Positions 17,254 to 26,467 are shown, counted from the stretch's first letter. The stretch is 64,000 bases of DNA from an uncultured Verrucomicrobiales bacterium (GCA_937901085.1 CALCHQ010000105.1:29954-93953); one strand, 5' to 3'. The notes: generated from the letters alone by a model not told the origin. A program made the numbers and translations.

Positions 17254-18276
17254 ATGATGGAATACAACATACCAGAATACACAAAACAATACCCGGCTCA
17301 TGCAGCAGCAGAGTGCGGAGATGCTGAAAAACTCGCGTCCATGCTGCCGGCAGCGGCCAGGGAACGCAACAATTGGGATGAAACGCCACTGCATGTGGCT
17401 GCTCAGAATGGTCACATGGAGTGCTGCCTCCTGTTGCTGGAGAACGGAGCGGATGCGAATGCCTTGGATTACCAGCTGTATACCGCTTTGCACCGTGCCG
17501 CACACGAGGGACATGCTGAATGCGTGAAACTCCTGCTGAAGCACGGCGCCGCTCCGAATCTTCAAGGCCGAGCGAATGCCGATACTTCGTTGCACCTGGC
17601 GGCAGCCAGAGGAAATGAGGAAATCTGCAAGGAATTACTCTCCGCCGGAGCAGATGTAAATCTGCGTGACCGCAACATGCGCACGGCGTTGCACCACGCC
17701 GTCAAAAGCGGCAGCCTGGAGTGCGTGGGTTGTCTGTGCTGTATGGCAGACAGGCGTTTTCTGTCTGACCGGGATGGCAACACGCCCTTGCATCTGGCGC
17801 TGCTGGAACACCGGGCCTATCTGGCGCATTACCTGCAGATTCAGGGGGCAGATATCGACGCTCCGAATCTTGAAGGAGAAACGCCGCTGCATCTGGCATG
17901 CTATCAGCAGGAAAACTGGGAGGGCATCATGTCCCTTGCACATGCGGTCAAGGATATCAATGCGCGCAATCACATGAATGAGACCCCGCTGCACTATGCG
18001 GCTGCCTGCAAGGCCAAAGGCCTCATCAAGCGCCTGCTGAAATATGGCGCTGATGTGCATGCGGTGAACCGCGTGGGTGAGACCCCGTTGCATGCCGCTG
18101 CATCTGCAGGCATAGCCCTGAATGTAAAGCTCCTGCTGAATGCTGGTGCAGACCCCGCTATTCGTAACATCCGGGGGTATACTGCGCTGGAGCTTGCGCA
18201 GAATTGGGAATACCCGGCATGTGTTGCGATTTTGAGCGAACGCATGGCGGAAGGTCAGAAACTCACAGAAGCCTGA
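17254..18276 (+). CDS. Ankyrin-repeat protein 1, 340 aa
   Basis: At least eight ankyrin repeats of about 33 residues, seen from the TPLH(V/L)AA, GH.ECC.LLL and GAD.NA signatures (for example NNWDETPLHVAAQNGHMECC, RVGETPLHAAASAGIALNVK). No signal peptide, enzyme domain or membrane segment, so a cytoplasmic protein-binding scaffold. The ATG at 17254 (or 17257) is preferred; an upstream TTG at 17200 lies in the promoter. It is the first gene of a tight operon, 3 nt from its paralogue. The binding partner is probably encoded in the operon (inference). Confidence 0.88.
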   Translation: MMEYNIPEYTKQYPAHAAAECGDAEKLASMLPAAARERNNWDETPLHVAAQNGHMECCLLLLENGADANALDYQLYTALHRAAHEGHAECVKLLLKHGAAPNLQGRANADTSLHLAAARGNEEICKELLSAGADVNLRDRNMRTALHHAVKSGSLECVGCLCCMADRRFLSDRDGNTPLHLALLEHRAYLAHYLQIQGADIDAPNLEGETPLHLACYQQENWEGIMSLAHAVKDINARNHMNETPLHYAAACKAKGLIKRLLKYGADVHAVNRVGETPLHAAASAGIALNVKLLLNAGADPAIRNIRGYTALELAQNWEYPACVAILSERMAEGQKLTEA

Positions 18277-18279
18277 GCC

Positions 18280-19152
18280 ATGGTAAAAGAAAATGCCTAT
18301 CCGGCCCACGCTTACGCGGCTGTGGGGGACACAGATGCTTTGTCGGCGCTGCTGCCTCAGGTTGTCGGTTCGCTTAATAACTGGGACGAAACCCCTCTCC
18401 ATCTGGCGGCAAAGCATGGGCAGACGGAGTGTTGTCGTTTGCTTCTGCTTTCCGGCGCAGATGTGAATGCCGCAGATTATCAGGAGCGCACAGCGCTGCT
18501 GGTAGCTGCTGAGCAGGGACAGGGGGATTGCGCCCGCTTGCTGCTGGCTCATGGTGCGAACCCGAACATGGCAACATATAAGGGAGAGACCCCGATGCAC
18601 ATGGCTGCCCGTCACAATGACAGGAAGTTGTGCACTTTGCTTACCCGGGCCGGGGCCTTGGCTGATTTGCCTGATATGGAGGGGCGGATACCGCTGCACT
18701 ATGCCGCCCAGTACGATTCATGGAAATGCTGTGCATGGTTGAAGATGCACTCCGATAAATCCTGTCAGGGTGACCGCATGGGGAATACTCCGCTGCATCT
18801 GGCTGCTATGTATACCAGCCTTGAAACGGTAGAGAGACTCATCGGTCCAGGAATGGAGGTAAACGCCCGCAACCGCCGGGGAAATACTCCTCTGCATGTT
18901 GCAGCTGCGGGTGATTCCCCGGAACTGCTTCAACTGTTGCTGGATAACGGGGCAGAGGTGAACGCCACCGATGATGAAGGAGAAACCCCGCTGCATGAAG
19001 CTGCCTTGACAGGCATTCCTCAGAATGTTCGTCTGCTGCTGGCAGCAGGGGCAAATCCCCAATGCCGGAATAACAGCGGTTACACGCCGCTGGATGTGGC
19101 CCGCCTGTTCGGACAATCCTCTACCTGCATTGAACTTCTCACGCAATCCTGA
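18280..19152 (+). CDS. Ankyrin-repeat protein 2, 290 aa
   Basis: A paralogue of the previous gene: both start with a Y-PAHA-A--GD segment and share LNNWDETPLHLAAKHGQTEC and a following GADVNAADYQ unit. Seven or so ankyrin repeats span the whole protein. It starts 3 nt after the stop of ankyrin protein 1 and ends 7 nt before the SprT-like gene, so it is cotranscribed. The two copies likely arose by tandem duplication and then diverged. No enzymatic motif seen. Confidence 0.88.
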   Translation: MVKENAYPAHAYAAVGDTDALSALLPQVVGSLNNWDETPLHLAAKHGQTECCRLLLLSGADVNAADYQERTALLVAAEQGQGDCARLLLAHGANPNMATYKGETPMHMAARHNDRKLCTLLTRAGALADLPDMEGRIPLHYAAQYDSWKCCAWLKMHSDKSCQGDRMGNTPLHLAAMYTSLETVERLIGPGMEVNARNRRGNTPLHVAAAGDSPELLQLLLDNGAEVNATDDEGETPLHEAALTGIPQNVRLLLAAGANPQCRNNSGYTPLDVARLFGQSSTCIELLTQS

Positions 19153-19159
19153 CATTGCC

Positions 19160-19627
19160 ATGTCTGTTAACCATCCCCGGGAACTGTTGCGACCGGATGG
19201 GTCGCTGCCACAGCTTTTTCTTCCCAGCCCTCCTTCTTGCCCTTCTGTTGACGATGTGAGGAAATACACCTTGAGCATCATGGCGATACTGGGACTGAAA
19301 CAATATGATGTCCGCTGGTCAAGCGCCCGGCAGGAAGCCGGTCACTGTCTGCAGAATAGTCATGTAGCTCTTACCCGCCCACACATTGACTGCTGCCTGA
19401 AGCGGAAGGACTATCCGGCCATCTGGAAGGTCGTGCTGCACGAAATCGCTCACGCTCTCGAATATGAATTGTTCGGCAACGGCGGTCACGGCAGCAGCTG
19501 GATACTTTGCTGCAAAGCTCTGGGATTGTACGGTGGATATCATGCGCCTATTCAGGCCGTTCCTCTGCATCCATCGGTAGAATTTGTGTTGAATACCATG
19601 CTGGAGAGTTATTATGGAAAGTGCTGA
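19160..19627 (+). CDS. SprT-like zinc metalloprotease, 155 aa
   Basis: HEIAH at residues 94-98 in WKVVLHEIAHALEYELFG, with a third histidine at 110 in NGGHGSSWILCCKALG, matches the SprT/Spartan fold (HExxH, then GH-x-x-x-(W/F)). SprT-domain proteases in eukaryotes (Spartan) digest DNA-protein crosslinks; bacterial members are mostly uncharacterised. The usual C-terminal zinc ribbon of SprT is absent and the protein is short. Its stop overlaps the start of the SNF2 gene by 14 nt, which suggests tightly coupled expression of protease and DNA translocase. Confidence 0.82.
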   Translation: MSVNHPRELLRPDGSLPQLFLPSPPSCPSVDDVRKYTLSIMAILGLKQYDVRWSSARQEAGHCLQNSHVALTRPHIDCCLKRKDYPAIWKVVLHEIAHALEYELFGNGGHGSSWILCCKALGLYGGYHAPIQAVPLHPSVEFVLNTMLESYYGKC

Positions 19628-22505
19628 TTCTCTGGTCCCGGAGGCTGATATTCGTGCCTATGCTCGTTATCTTTTTCCAAAGGCAGAGCGAGAGGAAGTT
19701 AACCCCGGCAGGATAGGGTGGGTGCTGTATTATGGCTACCGGCAGGAGGCTCCCCCGCGGCCCAATATGCAGTATTTTGCGAATGATGTATTTATTTCGC
19801 ATCTGTCTGCATTCCTTACTCTGGAATCCGTAGCTGATAAACAGGAATGCAGAGTTGTGATTTCCTTGCAGAGCTTGGAGAACGGGATGTATGCAGACTA
19901 TATGTCGGGTGCCGATGCTTCTGTGGTGAAGCTGATTCTGAGCCACGAGAAGCGTGGAGAGATGCTTGCAGGGCAGTTTCCGGTGACAGCAGAAATGTTG
20001 CAGCACCTCTGTGGTCATCCCAATCTCTACCTGTCCGGTCGTGCTGATAAGGAAGGTTCTGATTCTGAGCGTCAATCAGCAATTTTTCTTTCGAGAAGAG
20101 AACCGGAGCTGTATCATACCTATTATGATGAGTTGATTGTAGGTGTGAGCATGGAGGATTACGAAGGTGTGCCGGTTATCCGTCTGGACAGATCCTGTCG
20201 CGGTAAAACGCAGGGGTGTTCTATGGTGTGCTATTCAGAACGCAATTTGCGTCTACTGCATTTTTTCCGCACGTTCGGCATCGGGGGAATGCTGTATGTT
20301 TCTAAAGAGAATCTTTCCTTGCTGGTGCGTTTTATGGATTTGTTCCGTTTCGGTGAGTGGAACACCTCGTGGTTGCGGCGTAGTATGCGGATAGATGGGA
20401 CGCTGACTCCTTCTATCCGGCTGGTTGTGACTCTTGCTGTGGAAAATGAGCAGATAAGCGGCATGCTCAGGGTGGCACCCACCCTTTTCTGTCATGAGAC
20501 ACCAGAACCGGGTAAGGGTGCGCGGATAATCCGCAGCAACGGGGATAAATCCTGTATCGTGGAGCGCCATTTTGAGATGGAACTGGCACAGCGTGCCAGG
20601 CTGCTGGAGCTGTGTCCCACTCTGGCCTCGCTGCTGGTCCCTGATGCGAATGACTGGAGTACCCCTATTGATTATGCATCTCTCCGCATCGTTGAGGAAA
20701 TCAGCCTCTGTCCTCCTGAACTTGTGACGCTCAACTGGAAAACGACGAGCAGGAAAATCCATGTACAGACTGAGCGACACCGAGTGTCCATATTTGCTGC
20801 AGATAAATCGCAGGGTGACAGAAAATATTGGGTTGGCGTCACCATCAGCACTGCAAGTGAGCAAAAGATGGCGGCTCTACATGAATTCCTGTCGCAGGTG
20901 CGCGCAGCCCGCCATTCTTATTTAAAGGGCCCTTCTGCATATACCCTGATATCACCGCGTCTGCATGTACTCGCCTTGCTCTCTGATACCGGAAGCTGTA
21001 GGGTAAAGGAGAATGCCATGTCTCTCAGAATCAGCCGTGCCGGTTTGCTTTTGCTGGCTCTGGCCGGTTTCCAGGACGAATCCGCTTCCTCAGAGGATGA
21101 TTGGCAGGGATTGTCCGGTCTCGTGGCTCCTGTGCTGGAGCAATATCAGCTGCCGGTCGCTGAGCCGGCGGGGATAATGGCTACCTTGCGCCCATATCAG
21201 GCCGATGGCTATGAGTGGATGCAACATCTGCTCAACTGCGGTTGCGGTGCCTGCCTGGCAGATGATATGGGGCTGGGCAAGACGCTTCAGATTCTCTGCG
21301 TGCTTCAGTCACGGGCGAACGAAGGCCCCTCGCTGGTGGTTGCACCTGCTTCAGTAGTGGGGAACTGGGTGGCCGAAGCTGCACGCTTTGCTCCCGGTCT
21401 CAGGATGTTGGCACCGGGCTCCGGAAAAGAGCTTGAACAGACCTTGCATGGGGCAGAAGCGGGTGTTGTTGTCGTGGTCGGTTACACGCTTTTGCAAAGC
21501 AGAATTCACCACTTGTCTTCCATCTCATGGAACATTGTAGTACTGGATGAAGCCCAGTTTATCAAGAACCATTTATCTGCAAGGACCAAGGCGGCTTACT
21601 CGCTGAAAGCTGCTTGCCGCATTGCAGCCACGGGTACGCCGGTGGAGAATAACATGGGCGACCTATGGAGCCTGTTCCAGTTTCTGAATCCCGGGTTGCT
21701 GGGGGCGTATACGACCTTTCGCAGCAGTTCCATGGACGCCGAAACCCGCGGCCGGTTGGTAGCGCCTTTCGTGCTGCGCCGCACCAAGCAGGAGGTGCTT
21801 CGTGAGTTCCCCGGCAAGAACGAGAAGATATGCTACATTACGCTCTCCGAGCGGGAAAAGGAATTGTACGAAGTCTGCCGCCGGGAAATTGAGACGATGA
21901 TGCACACCGCAGATTGGATGAAAGCACTTCTGCCCGGCATGCAGCGCCTGCGGCGCATGTGCTGCCATCCCATGCTGGGCTTCCCGGATTCCGGCGTCCC
22001 TTCCTCCAAGCTTGACCGTTTGCTGCAGATGGTACACAAACTGAGGAAGAAGAATCATCGCATCCTTATTTTCAGCCAGTTCACCGATATGCTGGCTTAT
22101 GTGCGCAAACGTTTCGAGCAGGAGGAGGTAAGATTCTGTTATCTGGATGGCTCCACCCCCTCAGCCAGACGCGCGGCGGTGATTGATGATTTTCAGCAGG
22201 GACGGGCAGATTGTTTCCTGATTTCACTGAAGGCCGGTGGCACCGGGCTGAACCTCACGGCGGCCGATACGGTGATTATCCTGGACCCATGGTGGAATCC
22301 GGCGGCTGAAGACCAGGCTGCCGACCGCGCTCACCGCATCGGGCAGCCGCGCGAGGTGACGGTGTACCGCTTCGTGTGCCGCAACACAATAGAGGAAAAG
22401 GTTCTCACGCTGAAGAAACGGAAACTCCAGCTGGTGGATGCGTTCCTTTCCGGGGCATCCTCAGCGGGTGCGTTCACGCTGGATGAACTTCGCAAACTTC
22501 TCTAG
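19614..22505 (+). CDS. SNF2-family helicase-like ATPase, 963 aa
   Basis: The C-terminal half is a full SNF2 motor: Walker A DDMGLGKT (550-557), DEAQ box LDEAQF (644-647), the segment TGTPVENNMGDLWSLFQFLN, then motifs V and VI in GGTGLNLTAADTVIILDPWW and QAADRAHRIGQ. Such proteins translocate on duplex DNA and strip or remodel bound proteins. The first ~520 residues show no motif I can name and may be the bacterial SNF2-associated region that picks the target. It overlaps the SprT-like gene and ends the operon. Roles in DNA-protein crosslink clearance or phage defence are both reasonable. Confidence 0.92.
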   Translation: MESADSLVPEADIRAYARYLFPKAEREEVNPGRIGWVLYYGYRQEAPPRPNMQYFANDVFISHLSAFLTLESVADKQECRVVISLQSLENGMYADYMSGADASVVKLILSHEKRGEMLAGQFPVTAEMLQHLCGHPNLYLSGRADKEGSDSERQSAIFLSRREPELYHTYYDELIVGVSMEDYEGVPVIRLDRSCRGKTQGCSMVCYSERNLRLLHFFRTFGIGGMLYVSKENLSLLVRFMDLFRFGEWNTSWLRRSMRIDGTLTPSIRLVVTLAVENEQISGMLRVAPTLFCHETPEPGKGARIIRSNGDKSCIVERHFEMELAQRARLLELCPTLASLLVPDANDWSTPIDYASLRIVEEISLCPPELVTLNWKTTSRKIHVQTERHRVSIFAADKSQGDRKYWVGVTISTASEQKMAALHEFLSQVRAARHSYLKGPSAYTLISPRLHVLALLSDTGSCRVKENAMSLRISRAGLLLLALAGFQDESASSEDDWQGLSGLVAPVLEQYQLPVAEPAGIMATLRPYQADGYEWMQHLLNCGCGACLADDMGLGKTLQILCVLQSRANEGPSLVVAPASVVGNWVAEAARFAPGLRMLAPGSGKELEQTLHGAEAGVVVVVGYTLLQSRIHHLSSISWNIVVLDEAQFIKNHLSARTKAAYSLKAACRIAATGTPVENNMGDLWSLFQFLNPGLLGAYTTFRSSSMDAETRGRLVAPFVLRRTKQEVLREFPGKNEKICYITLSEREKELYEVCRREIETMMHTADWMKALLPGMQRLRRMCCHPMLGFPDSGVPSSKLDRLLQMVHKLRKKNHRILIFSQFTDMLAYVRKRFEQEEVRFCYLDGSTPSARRAAVIDDFQQGRADCFLISLKAGGTGLNLTAADTVIILDPWWNPAAEDQAADRAHRIGQPREVTVYRFVCRNTIEEKVLTLKKRKLQLVDAFLSGASSAGAFTLDELRKLL

Positions 22506-22524
22506 GGCAATGCTTGTTTTGCAC

Positions 22525-22553
22525 TTGAATTGAAACGAATATTGAGCTAATCT
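22525..22553 (+). promoter_or_regulatory. Leaderless promoter of the DUF262 gene
   Basis: TTGAAT (22525-22530), 17 nt, TAATCT (22548-22553), 7 nt before the ATG at 22561. It lacks the GTTGAC/GTCAAC operator of the preceding operon, so control is separate. Confidence 0.55.
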
Positions 22554-22560
22554 GAAGACA

Positions 22561-24894
22561 ATGACGACAATGAAATTGAGCAAAAGATTCAAGTCCTCCG
22601 TAGCCTGTGTGGTTTCGCTGCGGGAGCTTGCTGAATCGAAAGAAATTGACATACCGGATGTGCAGCGTGGGCTAGTCTGGAATCCTACGCAGATTGCCAA
22701 TCTCTGGAAATCTATTTTTGCCGGTTATCCCATTGGCGCTTTGACTCTTTACAAACAGGGGGAAAACTGGCAGCTGATTGATGGTCAGCAACGCTGGCAT
22801 GCTATCAAGCTTGGCTTGTCGCCCGCATACCATGAAGCGATGACAAGTATCGGGACTATCTGGAAAAGGAATGAAGACAATTCCTGGGAGTTCGATTGTC
22901 TGATGGTCTACACGCGCCGCCATCCATGGGGATTCCGGTGGGATGGTGATAAGCTGAAAAGGCTTGATCATGATAAAATGGTTGCGATGTGGAATGGAAT
23001 TATGAAGAAAGAGTCCATTTCAGACTCTTTCATCCTTCCGACATTGCAACAGGCTGCGTCTTATATGGCAAAATCGTGCAAGATGATACCCTTGCATCAA
23101 TTGCTCTCAGAGGATGATGCAGGTTTGATGGATGATGATGATGCCGATATCTGGGAATTGGCAAAAGAATGGCGAGAAAGGGTGAATGTTCCCTCGTTGC
23201 CTTTGATCCGCTTTGATTTGAAACAAGGTGATTCCCGGGAACAAAATGATTTGAAACCAGGTGATTCTTCCCGGGAACGAAACAGGATTCAGGAGCTTTT
23301 TACCCGAATTAACAAAGGAGGCACACCTATTTCCAACACGGACCTCACCTACTCCACCTTGTGTTCGTATATGGGGAGCGGCTTCAAACAGGCAATCAAT
23401 ACAGTAGCGGAAGGTTTTCTTCCTCCCAGCCGGGTGGCTCGCCTGTATGCCCGCTTGAAGTACACGGAGGATTCGCATCGCAAGCGCTCCGGTTTGCTGG
23501 TCGAACCTTCTCATTATTCTTATTGGCAGAATAAAGACAAAGATGACAATATTGTTGCGGCTATTGATGCAGCAAAAACGTTGTTATGTGATGCCTGCAT
23601 CCCGGCTTCCATTTATTTGTCCGCCTCTGAGGATGAGTGGCTCACGGTCATCTGCTGGTGCATGTGGAAATATAAAGATAAAGCATTGGACGGGAGTCTT
23701 TCTGATAAGAAATTGCTGTGCATGTTGCCCTATGTGGTCTGCTGGGATCCGGAGTATCACAAGCACTTTTGTGAGCGTTTTTATGAAGCCTTGAACGCTG
23801 AGGAGTTGAAGGATACGAATCTGCTTGAGTTAATAGCTATCGGGGTGGCCTATGCGGCTTGTTATTCTCAGGTAACCGGCATGTACCCCTTGCGTGAACC
23901 AGTGAATGTCGAGGTGCGATCCTCCTATGATTACGATGATGAGTGGCTCATGGCCTGCCTGGAAGAGGACAATAAGGGGGTGCTGCATTTCCTGCAGACT
24001 CCCTACATGAACCGTTTGTTGCAGGAAAAATGCGGTTTTTATCCCCATGAACCTGCAACCTGGGGAGAGTTGATGAACCGCCCGTGGGATGATGACCACA
24101 TCGTGCCTAAGTCCCTGTGGTGGCGTCTGGAGCCAGAGGAGCAGTTTTTCCAGGGATGCCTGGCAAATATACAAATGCTGTACTACCGCCATAACCGCTC
24201 CAAAAGCAACGCCTTTATCGGGGTGCCGGAAGATGCAAGTACAAAACCTGTGGAGGATTTCTGTTATCCTGAAGCCGGGTTAGGCGAAGTGAAACCATTT
24301 AAGCCTCGCCCGGGTGCGCTCAGAACCAAGAAGCGGGACGATGTGCGTCCGGAATATGTCAAAAAACTTGATGACTACAAGTGGGTGGTGAATCAGCGTT
24401 TCGGGGCGATGGTTCAGAAATTGTGGAGTGAATTGAAACTTGCTGATCTGGTCAAGAAGATTAATGATTTTGGTTCGGGGGATTGCGTTCCGCGTTGTCT
24501 GCAGCTCGCTGTGGAAAGATGGAACATCCTGAAGGAAATGAAAGACAAGGTCTGGTGCGCCCTTCGTCATGATGAATCCCGACAGCAGGAAATTGCAGTA
24601 AAAGATTTCTACCATTCACTCTGCAGCTGGTTAGCTGTGGGCAAGGTGGAAAATGGCGCCTTCCGCTGTTTCTGCTGGCATCAGGTGGATGCCCGTACGC
24701 TCAAAATCGAGGCCGGCTGGCGCAGGTTGCCGGACATGACGCAGACAGAGTGGTTGGAGGGGGCTACTAAAGACACCCCACGTAGTGCGTGGTGGGTCGA
24801 GGATGGCTCGTTCAAGGATAGAATTTATGTGCATGAGTCAGAAAGCGGCCTTAAGGACGTGGTAAACTCCGTCAAACCTCATTCCGGGGAGTAA
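22561..24894 (+). CDS. DUF262 plus HNH protein, GmrSD-like type IV restriction nuclease
   Basis: 777 residues. N-terminal DUF262/ParB-like NTPase: IPDVQRGLVWNPTQIANLWK (31-50) with PIGALTL and the hallmark DGQQR (74-78). C-terminal HNH of the DUF1524 type around residues 508-545: WDDDHIVPKSLWW, then NIQMLYYRHNRSKSN. GmrSD enzymes cut phage DNA carrying sugar-modified hydroxymethylcytosine; related fusions form BrxU-like defence. Whether this one senses modified DNA is unknown. A 33-nt in-frame tandem duplication lies at residues about 219-241. It sits next to the SNF2 operon but has its own promoter. Confidence 0.85.
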   Translation: MTTMKLSKRFKSSVACVVSLRELAESKEIDIPDVQRGLVWNPTQIANLWKSIFAGYPIGALTLYKQGENWQLIDGQQRWHAIKLGLSPAYHEAMTSIGTIWKRNEDNSWEFDCLMVYTRRHPWGFRWDGDKLKRLDHDKMVAMWNGIMKKESISDSFILPTLQQAASYMAKSCKMIPLHQLLSEDDAGLMDDDDADIWELAKEWRERVNVPSLPLIRFDLKQGDSREQNDLKPGDSSRERNRIQELFTRINKGGTPISNTDLTYSTLCSYMGSGFKQAINTVAEGFLPPSRVARLYARLKYTEDSHRKRSGLLVEPSHYSYWQNKDKDDNIVAAIDAAKTLLCDACIPASIYLSASEDEWLTVICWCMWKYKDKALDGSLSDKKLLCMLPYVVCWDPEYHKHFCERFYEALNAEELKDTNLLELIAIGVAYAACYSQVTGMYPLREPVNVEVRSSYDYDDEWLMACLEEDNKGVLHFLQTPYMNRLLQEKCGFYPHEPATWGELMNRPWDDDHIVPKSLWWRLEPEEQFFQGCLANIQMLYYRHNRSKSNAFIGVPEDASTKPVEDFCYPEAGLGEVKPFKPRPGALRTKKRDDVRPEYVKKLDDYKWVVNQRFGAMVQKLWSELKLADLVKKINDFGSGDCVPRCLQLAVERWNILKEMKDKVWCALRHDESRQQEIAVKDFYHSLCSWLAVGKVENGAFRCFCWHQVDARTLKIEAGWRRLPDMTQTEWLEGATKDTPRSAWWVEDGSFKDRIYVHESESGLKDVVNSVKPHSGE
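23215..23282 (+). repeat. In-frame tandem duplication inside the DUF262 gene
   Basis: Copy 1 at 23215-23246 and copy 2 at 23248-23282 both start GATTTGAAAC and contain CCCGGGAAC; copy 2 has one extra codon. The protein reads FDLKQGDSREQN then DLKPGDSSRERN. Probably a recent slippage product that keeps the frame. Confidence 0.85.
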
Positions 24895-24905
24895 TGGTTT
24901 TGATG

Positions 24906-24934
24906 TTGACCCTGAGGGCAAAGTGATGTATTCT
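24906..24934 (+). promoter_or_regulatory. Promoter of the glycosyltransferase gene
   Basis: TTGACC (24906-24911), 17 nt, TATTCT (24929-24934), 10 nt before the ATG at 24945. Confidence 0.55.
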
Positions 24935-24944
24935 TGCTGCGCGC

Positions 24945-25691
24945 ATGAGTTCTCTCTCGACCACAGATGTTTTCGGTATTCCGTATGTAGCAGCCAGCAT
25001 GGAGGAAGCCTGCACCGTCTGGGTGCAGCAGGCCAGGGAAACACAGCAGCCGGTGCTGCTGGCGCATTCAGATGTGCATCTGCTGACCCGTGCGCTGCAT
25101 GAGGCTGATTATGGAGCCGGACTCCGCACCTTTGACTACATCTGCCCGGATGGTATGCCCATCGTGTGGCTGATGCGCCGTAAAGGGGCGGACGCCGGGC
25201 GTCTTTATGGTCCGGGGGTGATGGAACACATGTGGAAGATGGGTCGCGCTGCCGGGCTGAAGCATTTTTTACTCGGCGGCAGCGAGGATGCCATCGCCCG
25301 TCTGAAGGAGAATCTTGAAGCCCGCTATCCCGGTGCCGAGGTGGCAGGCCATTATTGCCCGCCCATGCCTCCCTGGCCGGAGGGTGAGGACGAGCGCATG
25401 CTGGAAGCCATCCGCGAGAGCGGGGCGCATTGCGTGTGGGTGGGGCTGGGCTGCCCGCGGCAGGAACGCTGGCTGTTCGAACACAGGGAGCAGCTGCCTG
25501 CCGGCTTGTATTTCGGCGTGGGGGCTGCGTTCAATTTCCACGCCGGGCTGGTGCAGCAGGCTCCTGAGTGGATGCGTTCTCATGGCCTGGAGTGGTTTTA
25601 CCGTATCTGCAAGGAACCCCGCCGCCTGTTCAAGCGCTACCTGGTACACAATACCCGCTTCATCTGGTATTGCCTGACGCGCAAAATCTGA
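24945..25691 (+). CDS. WecG/TagA/CpsF family glycosyltransferase (GT26)
   Basis: 248 residues, the full family length. Transfers a sugar (N-acetylmannosaminuronate or N-acetylmannosamine in known members) to an undecaprenyl-linked acceptor for polysaccharide or wall-polymer synthesis at the inner membrane. Visible: DVFGIPYVAASMEEA, CPDGMPIVWLMRRKG, GLKHFLLGGSEDA, the motif VGLGCPRQERWLFEH, and GAAFNFHAGLVQQAPEWMRS. Typical C-terminal basic membrane-contact helix (EPRRLFKRYL). It stands alone, without other polysaccharide genes in this window, so the polymer is unknown. Confidence 0.93.
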   Translation: MSSLSTTDVFGIPYVAASMEEACTVWVQQARETQQPVLLAHSDVHLLTRALHEADYGAGLRTFDYICPDGMPIVWLMRRKGADAGRLYGPGVMEHMWKMGRAAGLKHFLLGGSEDAIARLKENLEARYPGAEVAGHYCPPMPPWPEGEDERMLEAIRESGAHCVWVGLGCPRQERWLFEHREQLPAGLYFGVGAAFNFHAGLVQQAPEWMRSHGLEWFYRICKEPRRLFKRYLVHNTRFIWYCLTRKI

Positions 25692-25701
25692 GCCGGAGTT
25701 C

Positions 25702-26460
25702 TTATTTGTCTGGCCGGACGATGAGCTGCCGTGTTTTCTGGTAGATGCTGCAGGGAATGGCGGCTATGCCGTAGCTAAGCGGAACTACTGTGCTGGCCAG
25801 TACCGTGCCGGGTACGTCAATGACGATGAAGGAAAGCCCGGCCAGCGGATACGCGTACCAGGCGTGGGCATTGCTCCGCATGCTGGTCACGGGGATGATG
25901 AAGCCACGGTGCGTGTTGCAGAGGTGGTGCCCCGGTGTCTGGTGTTCGCTGGTCACCATATGGCGTTGCACCCGCCGGGCGTGGCGGGGCAGTTGTTCCA
26001 GCCAGCCGTGCTGCAGTGCGGTGGTAACCGGGTTGCAATTCAGCGAATCAATGCTGTAACCTGTTATCTGGCGGCGGTGCCGGGTGGGCGTTGCACCCTT
26101 GGGAATGCTCTTGCCGGGTTTCAGCGCAAAGGTGTCATCCGGCACGATGTCTGAGGGCTGGAGTTCGCGGTATACGAAGCGCCGGGGAGCGTTGGCTATG
26201 GGAATGTACTGACCGCTTGAAAATTCATTTACGCTGTAATTGCTCACCTTGTCGCGCCCCACGCGCCGTACCTCGGTCAGCACGCCTTCGAGATAAAGTT
26301 TTCCTTTATGGCGGTACAGAACCAGATTCTCCTGGTCGGGCAGGATGATGGCCTTGCATTGCCGTCCCCGGTCGGCACAGGCGCGGTGGGTGTTCACATA
26401 AGTGCAGTTGCCCAGCAGTAACGCCATCAGCAGGAACAGGAGAGCGTAGAATTTACTCAT
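25702..26460 (-). CDS. Hypothetical lipoprotein, 252 aa
   Basis: Signal peptide with lipobox LLGNC (ALLLGNCTYV). The mature protein has a Cys near the anchor and a late hydrophobic stretch (PLAGLSFIVIDVPGTVLAST, then VVPLSYGIAA) that resembles the VP-x-x-x--D-P/V-lipoprotein C-termini of YceK-like small lipoproteins, though much longer. I do not recognise a function. It converges with the glycosyltransferase gene (10 nt gap) and has its own leaderless promoter. Confidence 0.78.
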   Translation of the reverse strand: MSKFYALLFLLMALLLGNCTYVNTHRACADRGRQCKAIILPDQENLVLYRHKGKLYLEGVLTEVRRVGRDKVSNYSVNEFSSGQYIPIANAPRRFVYRELQPSDIVPDDTFALKPGKSIPKGATPTRHRRQITGYSIDSLNCNPVTTALQHGWLEQLPRHARRVQRHMVTSEHQTPGHHLCNTHRGFIIPVTSMRSNAHAWYAYPLAGLSFIVIDVPGTVLASTVVPLSYGIAAIPCSIYQKTRQLIVRPDK

Positions 26461-26467
26461 GTTCTAC

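Noticed and set aside
17198..17256. Translation of ankyrin protein 1 from the TTG at 17200
   Set aside because: That TTG is part of the -35 box and operator, upstream of the predicted transcript start; the ATG at 17254 is sufficient.
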